Below, one piece after another: positions 35,255-45,233 of a DNA stretch of 64,000 nucleotides; the stretch's first letter is position 1; the number at the start of each line of letters is the position of its first letter. The translations under genes and the position numbers were made by a program. Source of the stretch: Reticulascus tulasneorum (lineage: Eukaryota > Ascomycota > Sordariomycetes > Glomerellales > Reticulascaceae). The notes under the pieces are model-generated. The model ran no database searches, was not told the DNA's origin, and saw only the letters and a program-made list of their open reading frames with translations. The DNA lies in the NCBI GenBank assembly GCA_001557505.1, contig LSAX01000001.1:4402001-4466000 (forward strand). The letters run 5' to 3'.

Positions 35255-36313
35255 TCTAGAACGGGGCCAATGGATGATTGAGGAATCCAATAGAGTTATA
35301 TTAGCCACGGACTCTCTGCGGAGCGATGGAAGATCAACGTGGCCGCAAACGAGGGAGAACTCGAAGGATTGAGATCAACGGCGATTGTTATCAGCAACTT
35401 AGGGTTCAAACTAGTGGGTGGGTTTCGACGCGTGCAAAGGCCAAGGGAGCCAAGTCGTCATTTGAATGAACAATGTTTTTGTCGGATGCTATCTTGTGCA
35501 CTTCAGGTATAGGATGGCTTGAGTGACACGGGGCTGCTTTATTACATGTGTCGTGGGAGGAGCTACAACGGTCACACTGACGCTTATGGGCGATCTCCGA
35601 GAACGCGCGTGAAGTACTACTTCGTTGCTTGGTATTTCATAGTAGTTCCGGACATTTTCGGCTTGCTTGCTGATCAATATCTTGCGTCTCGGAATGGATT
35701 GACCAGCCAGAAAAGGACAACATCCCCTAGATACGTGGATTTATCAGTCCTCTGAAACTCGGGACTTTCCCAATTCGTGGCACGCGGGAGCATGAAGAAA
35801 AGCAAAACAATCACTGAATGCTCTAGAGATCACTCAGGCAATGATTGATCTCCTCTCAGGTACAAAAAAGTATGGAACTATTTATCCTGTTGAATCAAGA
35901 GTTATTTCGATATCATGAAGCCAAACGCTAAGAAGCAGATACTACGTAGTGAGCGGCAATTCTTTTAGCATTCGGGCGAGTTGGTTTAACCCTTCTGTGT
36001 GCATGCTGTAATTATGAGCCTGCTTTACCTAAGTACCAGCTGGCAAGAGGACAAAACAACCCCCCAAAAATGGTGGGCGGGCAATGATGTTGGTTCGGGC
36101 CAGTAACTACGTTGTAATAGATCAACCAACGAATGACCCAAAATAGCACCAAACAAACAAGAAAGAAGGGGTCCGAATAGAACAAATAAACAAACCGCCA
36201 TCCCTCAAACCTCCCATCGACTAAAATATCATTTTTTTCAAGGCAACATTCCCCATCTCTTTCATCCCCACCAAGGTCCGGTACTGCTATCCACCCCAAG
36301 CATAAAGCCCACT
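35255..36313. other. Intergenic between tandem paralogues
   Basis: About 1.06 kb containing the 3' flank of paralogue A and the promoter of paralogue B. No further gene was supported. Confidence 0.5.
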
Positions 36314-37246
36314 ATGGTTGCATTTCCATCCGTCGGCTTCTCCGTCAAATATGTCTTCGAAAGAAACCCTCGCTCAGAGAGCAGTAAAGGCTGGGATCGA
36401 GACCTCGCTGTGCTTGAACTGACAAGGTACTATGAGTTTCTTCAACGTTTATACCAACCGCCAAATGCCATCGAGTATCCGCCATCAGACGGCTGGCTAA
36501 ACATCAATAAAGAGTCTATGCGGGGCAAAGCGAAAACTGCCAGGGCAGTCGATTTCCTTCGACATGCTCCATATCTTAGTTTCGAAGGCCAATTTGGAGG
36601 TGTCTGCGGAGGTCAGTGGACCATCTTTCCGCTTTCTCATGCTTTGGATTATCGACCGCGCAACATCGTCCATGGCGGAGATGAGGAGCCCAACTCCCGG
36701 CCCAAGCCCTGGCAGCGAATTCTGGGCAATATGGGAGAGAGATTTTGCTATCAGTTTGGGGTTTTCAAATACGATATCCGTTGCAAGTTCGCTATACCAC
36801 CCAGAGGCGATACTTACGACTTCCCCTATGGTCCTCCTATTCCTCGCCACATTATTAAAATTGCTATTGGTAGTCGTGACTGTGATTGCCTCCTTCTAGA
36901 CACAAAGAAAGGAAAGTGGATATATTTTTCGGTGATGGACTATTATTGGTACGAACATAGTGGGCATGACCTTGACGACCTTTTTGAATCGCTTAAGAAC
37001 AATTTCAGAAAGCTGGAATGGATCCCGCAGTTCGACTATCCGGGCGCTATACAAGAAGTATGGAACGAGCCAAGCGAGGAAGATTCTCGAACTATCGCGC
37101 TCTTGAAGGCCGCTGGCTGGCCAGGCGATGGGGATGGGACGGGACTTGGCTGGGATAGGCAGAAATTTGACGAGGACATGAGAGCTCGGAAACGGGAAGA
37201 ACAAGGTTCAATTTGGATGGGAAATCCCGACGAAGATGAAGAGTGA
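36314..37246 (+). CDS. Cytosolic protein of unknown family, paralogue B (candidate immunity protein)
   Basis: An intronless gene of 310 residues, collinear with the upstream paralogue and, by eye, about two-thirds to three-quarters identical. It shares GWDRDLAV, YYEFLQRLY, DFLRHAPYL, GGVCGGQWTI, FPYGPPIPRHII and SRDCDCLLLDTKKGKW. It lacks the acidic insertion of copy A and instead has a basic/Pro stretch (SRPKPWQR), so the copies have diverged chiefly in one surface loop and the C-terminal tail. Both open frames are intact, which suggests selection on both. Such tandem duplication with loop divergence is expected of immunity proteins tracking toxin variants, but other explanations (simple recent duplication) are equally possible. 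The fold and partner are not established. Confidence 0.8.
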   Translation: MVAFPSVGFSVKYVFERNPRSESSKGWDRDLAVLELTRYYEFLQRLYQPPNAIEYPPSDGWLNINKESMRGKAKTARAVDFLRHAPYLSFEGQFGGVCGGQWTIFPLSHALDYRPRNIVHGGDEEPNSRPKPWQRILGNMGERFCYQFGVFKYDIRCKFAIPPRGDTYDFPYGPPIPRHIIKIAIGSRDCDCLLLDTKKGKWIYFSVMDYYWYEHSGHDLDDLFESLKNNFRKLEWIPQFDYPGAIQEVWNEPSEEDSRTIALLKAAGWPGDGDGTGLGWDRQKFDEDMRARKREEQGSIWMGNPDEDEE

Positions 37247-38039
37247 TCTACGACGGGTGTAGTGGTATTGGCCATCAACTCTCTTTGATTGAATAGACTG
37301 GCCAAATGAAGACCTTTGTGGTCGACGGTAGGGCCTTCAAGGATTGAGATAACTATTACAAAATACTCGAGATCTCTCCATTCTGACATGAATGCTCTCG
37401 CATCCTTTCATTCGCTCAACGAGGTGACATCGATTCTTTCCGCCGATTCATCAATGCTCGCATAAGCAACTTGCTTCGGCTGACCATCGAGTTAACCTAT
37501 TCGAGCTATCAATTCTGGCCAGCTTGATGCCCTCAACAATTCTCCAACGGCCTACAGCTATGGATATCCCTTTGGGTCTGGGGCTCTCTTGAATTAAACA
37601 GGAACATTACTATGGTATGGTGGCATTTGGAAATGCTGAAACCGTGAATGGTGCGAGCCATATTAAGATGGAAATCACGTTTGGTAATGTTGAAATCCAA
37701 GCTCAGTGGGGCTACCTTGGGTTATAGCAGATATGAGCTGTGAACAATACAATCCTAGGCAATCAATTCGTCTCTGGAGTCAAATGCTGTAATGCATCAA
37801 TGTAAGTCTAATGATAAGCTATGATGCATGTACTGACTACGGGGATCTATTTTCAATGTTTTGCAACCAACTTAGAATTTCCGTAGACAAGACTGAAGAG
37901 AAAAACACGCCTTCCATACAGAGCTTCAGATTGCAGGTGTAAGCTGAGATTTCATGTCTGTAATTTCAATCTCGCCGTCTCGTTGCTAGTCAACAGCAAT
38001 CCTGTCTTTGCCATGATATGAAAGTATGAACCCAGATAC
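37247..38039. other. Intergenic between convergent genes
   Basis: 0.8 kb of 3' flanking DNA of paralogue B and of the chitinase gene. Nothing else was recognised. Confidence 0.5.
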
Positions 38040-41000
38040 TCAGGGAATAATGTTGAGGTTGAAAGGGGGTCGGTTTGCCCACTCGGTCTCTAACCGAGCA
38101 ATCTTTGCCAATCTTGCCGCCATCACTTGACCTGGAGGGGTTTGCAGCTGTGCGAGATTCAGATTCGCAGGCGTGTCCCATGCGCTTTTGAGAAGTGGAA
38201 TCCACCGGTTAATAAAGGTGATTGCCTTGTCCCGTGCGAGAATGCCGCGGCGGGAGATCCATGTCTCCCATCTGTCAGATAAGTCCAGTCTCGCATAGTT
38301 GTTAAGCATGCCGCCTCCCGGTGAGGGAACCTGACCATTATGGGAGATGATCCACGCTTCCATCTCCAAGAATCCGAAACCCACGCGCTCGACAGCTCCG
38401 GAGATTCGTTCCAAAACTTCGGGTTCGTAGTGGTACTTCAACGCCGAGAATACGTCTTTGATCTTCTTGAAAGCCTTATCTGGGTCATTGTCGATGTTGT
38501 CCTGCATAGTTTCATCTCTCGAAATTACCTTTCTACCCCACATCTGGTTTAAATATCTCGTCAGTAGATACTCTTCACGATCAACGAGGGGCACATGAAA
38601 AAGAAACATTACTTACGCCTTCTTTGGCTGTGTTGACGCCTGCATCAAGGATCACCAACTCAGAAACATGGAATTCCTTGTTCGGCCACTGATTGCCGAC
38701 GTAGTCTATGGGCTGCATTGTCCATGGCCGAACATCTGTGTTGTGCGTGGGTAGAAGATTGGTCGGTAGCTGCCACCAGTAGTATTGCATGTACTCACAA
38801 AAGGAGATCCGTCCTGTTCCTATGCTACCTGGCCTCGGATCAGTAAAGACGCTACCCCGTGTGGCGGAATATTCGTCAATGAAAATGCCAAGCAGCTGTG
38901 CTTCCAGGATATGCTCTGTCGCAAAACCATCAGCCGGCACAGTAAACTGATCGTAACCGATCTCTCCGAAGACGAAGTTGAGACAGTCTGTCGCGTCGGC
39001 GTAACCGTAAAGTATGGGGGTAGGGTTTTTGTGTCGGAAAACACCTGCCGAGTCGAAATTCCCCGCATTGTATTGATATCCCCCACCACAAACGTAGTTT
39101 CGCTTCCAGTCGCGCTTCGTAATGACCAGTTCGCTTTTATCCCAGCCACTCAGTGCGGAACAAGCGGTCCCTTCATTTGAATCAGAGCCGTCGGCGTTCG
39201 GACAGAACAAAGAGTCAACAGGCACTCTTATAATAGGTCCCCAGACGGCACCACGCTTCTCCAGCCCTACCGCGGATTCATCCAAGGTACTGGTTAAAGC
39301 ATAAGCTGTGGCATTGTATGCGTTCTCGGAGCGCTTCATTGCCTCAGAAGAAAGTGACTGATATAATTCCTTGGACAAGCTGCGCTTGGATGGCGGCGGT
39401 AAATTGCCAGCAAGAGGCGGGCATGTACCACCGTTTATGAGAGCGACTTCGCCGCCGCCAGGGAAGTCGAAGCGCCGGGTAGCCCAACTAAACACCGATG
39501 GTGCTTCTACCATGGCATAAAGGTCGGCCCCGACGCTGACCCCAACAGTGAACGGGCAAGTGCCTCCGATATCTGCTCCTGCAGCAGCAGAGACCCGGAC
39601 GTAGCCATCGGCAACTACTCCGGCTGTGGCAGCTCCTCCACCAAAAGCGTCGTCGATTCTCACACCAAACTCAACTGCTACTTTCAAATGGGCCGTTGCT
39701 GAGCCTTCGGCTAACACACCCGCGTAGAACTGAGGCGCATTTTCTCGCAAGGTTTGGAACGAGGGCTCCTTTTGCTGTGCGGGGTTGTAATCTGAGTTCG
39801 GACTGGGTAGAGTCTCGGAGACTTCCCATGACGCAACATCGACTCTAGCCTCAACCTTTGCCGCAACACTTACGGCGGCATCTAAAGACCCAACCACCCG
39901 AACGGCAGGACCTATAGTCATTATTCCATAGACCCGTAAAGTCGCCCCCGGGAAAGGAAGCACAGCCAACTGCATGTCGCCGCTATCGTACCGTACGGTT
40001 GCCACTGCCTCAAGTGTCAGGACGGCAGTCACTCGCCCTTTGCTCGTGAATGTCAAATACGAGTTGCTGAAATCCATGGGGAAGCCAAGTCTCGTGACTA
40101 AGGTGAAGCCAAAGCTTGTAGACGACTCAACGGTAGCGAGGGCTTGGGCCAGGATGTGTCCCTCGTATTGCACACCATCTCGCCTGCAGCTCCACTCCTC
40201 ATCGACCAGCTTAGCAGTGAATGTTTCTGATATGTCGTGCGTAATTGACTTGCTGATGGTTGGGTTGAGAAGTCCTTTCAACCAGTCAAACACGTCTTTC
40301 CCAAACCAACGCTGTGTTCCTACATATTAGCTGGTCTAGCTCTTGAAGGCAAATCTGTGCGGCTCCTCACCTTGTGGAGTTCTTCGGCTGTCAGGTCACT
40401 GAAATGAGCATCGTCGCGATACTCCTCCTCGAGCCAGCGAGCATGGTTACCTCCTACATCCTCAAGTGATCTTTTGGCCTTTCTTTTTGACGCGGCTGCC
40501 GCTACGACGTTACTCCAATAGTGCTGCTGATTGCTGAAGTCGACCCGGACTTGAGTATCGCCCCGGTCCCGAGGCACGCGACGGAAGTCATAATCGAATT
40601 TAAGATCGTATGCAATTGGCTTATGGGGCAAGTTCGCAAGATGGCGAGGCAGGATCTGATGCTTTGAGGGCTCAAGAGAAATGGCCACCGCATACTTGCC
40701 CGGGCCGCAGCCATTCGGCATCTGAAGAATTGTGCCCGGGACGCCATGACCAAGATAGATCTTGTCACAATTGCTGTCTTCTGTGCCATCGGTACAAACT
40801 ATCTGGACAGTGTGTTCGCCTTCGGTTACGGCATCCTTGCAATTGTAAACCTCCCAATGTGTGCCATCACGTTTGTCCAGTGAAATTTGGATTTCCTCGG
40901 GCGACGCGAGGACAACGAACTGAAATGCCGAATCATCCACATCTTCATCGCCTCCGTTCTTCGAAGAACCGGTACCCCATGTATCGTCGACATTAAAGGT

Positions 41001-44000
41001 AACTTCTGTATCGAGATTTTCTCCTTCCGGGGGATCGGGGAAGAGGTTAGAGAGAGGGACTGGCAGGAAAGGTGTTTTGCCACCTTCGATGTCGCAACAG
41101 AACGTACGCTGCCTATCAAAGGGGAAACAAGAGGCACCGCCGCCCCATTTGCTGCTCCCAAGTTGGACAGAGTGCCCCGTTGCAGGACAATGATTGCCTG
41201 CGTTTCAAAGTGATTAGCGGGATATCAGTAGGGGGGTCACTGACAAAGATCATCTTACTGTCGCAACGTCCTGGTTCACCATACCAATGACAATTCGTCC
41301 ATTTCCTAGATTCGCGCTTAGGACAACAGAATTTGTTCTCGTTTAGGATATCTTCCAAAATGAGTTGGTCAGCAAGATCTGTGCCGATTAACCCGTCTAG
41401 AATAGCAGCGGCGATTTCCCAGTCCCCAGCACTTGTTCCAGCAAAAGCCTAAACGCCAAGATTAGCTGTCTCCGACAACAGGCAATTGAAACCTCAGGGG
41501 CAACAAGTAATTTGGGAAGATACTTCCGATAACGGTTTGAATCTGGTCACTTACCAACAAGTCGTCGTCCCCTTGGCATTCTCCTCCTTCACCAGTCCAA
41601 TAGCAGTCACTGGCAGCCGCCTTTGGACTTTGGCAACAGTACATCTTATGGCCGCTAACACAAAATCCCCCGTCACCCCACTTGTTATAAGCCATTGTCA
41701 CCTCGCCGGGATGGCATTGCCCATTGCATGCCGTGACACTGCCCCGCCAAGTGCAAGTCTCAGGATCCGGTGCTCCGCTCAGTGGGCAGCAGAGTTGACT
41801 TGACTTTCTGTGCAAGTCAACAAGGCCGCCACATTTCATGTCCGTAATCTTGAAAAATCCCGCCTTGCAGCCAGCACCGCAGTCAGATACATAGCAGTCT
41901 TGGTTGACTGCCCCATCCTACTTTGTGTGAGCAAATAGGAGACGCCTAAAAGAAGCTTTATTCTTACCTGCCACAATGCACCGTCGTTGGCATTATCAGC
42001 AAAGGCGTTAAGACTCTTCGGTGCCAAAACACCCCGCAAAGCGTCTAAGCTATCTGTATCTTGATCAACCTACATCAGCGCGTTAATACATTGCAAATTT
42101 TTGCAGGTTGGGCACACTTGCCGACCAGATGAGAAGGCCACCAAGCCCAAGGTTGTTGGAGAAATCTATCTTCTGCCGAAAGGTTTCTGCGTCGTCCTAG
42201 AACAGTTCATTATTATAAGCCATCAGTTAATATCATCTGTCTCAACTATGACTTACATAAGACACCCATTGATCTGAGTTCCACGTTATATATTTTACCG
42301 CATTTTCACGGTCATAATAGGGCGTGATTTTGTACTGCTTGATGATCTCCACAATCTCGCGGTAGGATAAAGTACCGGAATTCGCAGTGCATGGCCCCGG
42401 CGATGCACCGCCACGGAACCTACAGCCTGGTCCATAGCAAGACGGGTCAGAAAGTTGGAAACTTCGACCATAAAATCCAAGCCCAAGATTGACCTTGCCG
42501 GGATCCACATTGTTTCGCCATAGGAGATCCAATGCCAGTTTGATCTCAGTAAGGTTTGTGTGTGCTAAGACGGTATTTCCAATGGGGTTGGCCGCATCCC
42601 AAATACCGTGAAGGCTAGAATGTTAGCATAAGAAATTTGACTGGTTTAGTCAGTAGCTTGCGACATACTCGTAGCCTAATATATAGTGTCAGCAAGATTA
42701 AAGGCCACTTCCACGCTGGATAGATCGTTATTAGAGACTTACTCATGACGTTTATAAAATCGACATAGTTCACAGCCTCCAGATCGAACCAGCGCAAGTA
42801 CCAGTAACTAGTAGGGATGGTGAATGAAACGATATATCTCTGCGGCTGACGGCTGTTTGCCTCTTCTAGTTCCTTCAGTAATTGCACGAAATTTACTCCA
42901 TCATTAGGTCGGCCACCACGATCAGGGGCACCGGGGTATTCCTAGAATACGGTTAGTTGCGAAAGTTCCTACTTGTGACTCAAGAATCTACCCAGTCGAT
43001 GTCTAATCCGTCGAACGCATGTTCTCGCATAAAGCTGAAAACGTTCTGGATGAACTTCTGACGATTCGCTGCGGTGCTAACCATATCGCTAAACACAGGC
43101 TGAGTGACGGTATCATTGTCATTAAAAGTCCAGCCACCGAGCGCGACAACTGTTTTAAGATCAGGATTCCGCCGCTTAATAGCAGTAAAATCATCAAATA
43201 GCGTGTCAGGGAGGTCATCCATAGGTGCGATCCGGAAGTCCCCTGGAGTTATGTAGCCAAATGAGAAGTAGGCGTGCGTCAATCCGCCGACAGGGATATC
43301 ATTAAATCCCTGTTGATCCTGTTAGAAAGTTCGTGAGAGCAGAAACGCCGGCACATTACCATATTAATGCATTCAGATGCGTGGTTCCAACCTTCATAGT
43401 AGCCAATAACACGGTTTTGGACATTGCCACCAGATTTGCCCGAGGAAGGTTGATCGCAGTTGTTCTGGCACCCTTTCCCGTCGGGTAGCTTGGTGCAAAA
43501 CTCGGTCTCCATACCGCAGAAGCCCCATTCTGAGCAGCAAACATTCAAAGGACATGTTTTCCCTGGCGGATCTGCAAATTTGCCGCACTCGGCCTTCGCG
43601 TTGCAGTTAGACCAACAGATGTCATTTGGACTCTGGCCGTTGGTTCCGCAAGCAGCTGGTCCGTAGTTGCAGAAACCGGTACCCTTGGGGCAACATGCGC
43701 CTTCAACATATGTCAGTGCATTCTAATCTGTCAACTCCATATCGAAAGATTCTTACCGTTACTGCATGGCCGGCCTTCGGAACAGGAAAAGTCATCAACT
43801 GGGGATTTGCGAGACAGCAACGATCTCAAATCTACTTCAGCTGAGCAGATTGGAGCATCCTTGAGCTCTTGTGGCTTGGCGGAATAGTCAAAATATCTTG
43901 CTAAATATTAGCTGGCATTCATCAAATAGCTGCATACCAAAGGTCTTCAGGTTCTTGGAGACAGTGCCAGCATCGTGGAGCCGGAAGATTACTTACGCAT

Positions 44001-44151
44001 TAGCATTCCAGCACATCTGATTAGCCTCTATCTCAGCCCGAGGTACGCTGGAATGGTGCCAGTTGCGACGCTCATGATAGTCCAGAGGGGGGGCTGCAAT
44101 CACCCAAGAAATAGGAAGCAGCAGGCTCACGAGGAGCATTACTAGGAACAT
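38040..44151 (-). CDS. Killer-toxin-like subgroup C (class V) GH18 chitinase with CBM18
   Basis: Fourteen exons keep one frame: 44151..43997, 43896..43757, 43700..43360, 43318..42992, 42941..42743, 42675..42669, 42614..42257, 42196..42122, 42069..41968, 41917..41555, 41448..41259, 41197..40371, 40311..38617 and 38543..38040. They give about 1,760 residues; the fourth exon may start at 43309. In order the protein has a signal peptide, a CBM18 domain (about 140-180) and a GH18 domain with catalytic DGLDIDWE at about 315-322 and MSYD at about 387. Cys-rich repeats with CCP/CCQ motifs follow, then a long C-terminal part resembling the alpha/beta subunit precursor of yeast zymocin-type toxins. Family knowledge: these enzymes degrade wall chitin and are linked to mycoparasitism or wall permeabilisation. 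It is divergent with a LysM gene, the usual arrangement for this subgroup. Odd points are a 7-nt exon, one GC-AG intron and two AAG acceptors. Confidence 0.9.
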
Positions 44152-45233
44152 CTTGGACTTCGCCGAGACAAACTCTATAGATGGAGAAGTCTTTCAAAGC
44201 CAGCTATCGATGATGCATGCTTCGGCTTGGTAACAAGATTAATAGAGAATAGCCAGCAATGTTCTTGCTCGGTGCCTCTAATACAGATGGAGCGGCTACT
44301 GGTTACGCCAGCGATGCGTCTGTGAGAGATACGTACCGGTTAGCCATACGAGCCTATGTAAGCTGTCTAAAAGGAGATTGGTATATGATAAGCTGGATGC
44401 TAGTGTCCAATTTGGGATATTATATCCGAGTCATATCTGAAGCAAGCAAGCAAGCCGTAGCGGCCGCCCGAACTAGTACCCCCGGCCACCCCCCCCCCCC
44501 CCCCCCCCCCTTTACACCTTTACAAAAGCCTCATCTCGATGTTTGGTTGCAATATTACGGCTGCATGGTCTGACATTGGCCCCTGGTTTTGTTGGGCTTG
44601 CCGAGTATAAGCCAAGCCATGAGCGGTGTTCAGAGATCGAGATGGTGTACGTCCGTATTGACACTGGGATTAGTAAGATTTTCCATTTACCTTATTGTGG
44701 TCATATTCTTATGTGTGTGCCTGAATTGGGGCTCAATCCGCGATTGGCTCGCTGTAATGGACCTACATCGATATTAGGCAAGTCTGGAAGTGATCGTGTG
44801 TCCGGATGCCCCTTGTGAGCCCACCATTCGCGGGGTATGAACATTACCATGTCGTGCGAGCTTGAATGGTTGTTGGTAAGCTTACTGGGAGGGTAGTACT
44901 TGGTAAGTTTTATTGGTGGTACCGAATAATAAGCTTATGCATAATCAAGCAAGAATGCGGCGACCAGTCCCGCTTGCATGCCCAACGCTATGAAGCTATG
45001 AGCTCAGCTGACATCTTGGATGAGGAACATCGATAGCCTTTCTGAAGAGACATGACTTCAAAATAGTCCCTAAGTGGATGATTTTGTGGATACCATAGGA
45101 CAAGCATCAAAATACGAAGCGAGGACTTGGAGCTCCCTTCTTTGATAGCCCATCCCACTCCTCTGGCAGTTGTCGCTCGTCGATTTAAATTTTAAGATAC
45201 TCGCCAGCCAGGCTACCGGTAGTACTTTTCATA
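44152..45233. promoter_or_regulatory. Bidirectional promoter region of chitinase and LysM genes
   Basis: 1.08 kb separate the divergent start codons of the chitinase (44151, minus) and the LysM protein (45234, plus). Shared regulation is therefore plausible. The region contains a run of 22 C. No specific transcription-factor site was assigned. Confidence 0.55.
44489..44510. repeat. C22/G22 homopolymer
   Basis: Twenty-two consecutive C on the plus strand, in the divergent chitinase/LysM promoter, preceded by a short GC-rich stretch with NotI and SpeI recognition sequences. G-runs on the minus strand could form a G-quadruplex. Confidence 0.95.

Noticed and set aside
41449..41554. Break in the chitinase gene between its Cys-rich repeats
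   Set aside because: The apparent stop is inside a 106-nt intron with a good donor (GTAAGT) and acceptor (TTTAG). The gene is open throughout all 14 exons.
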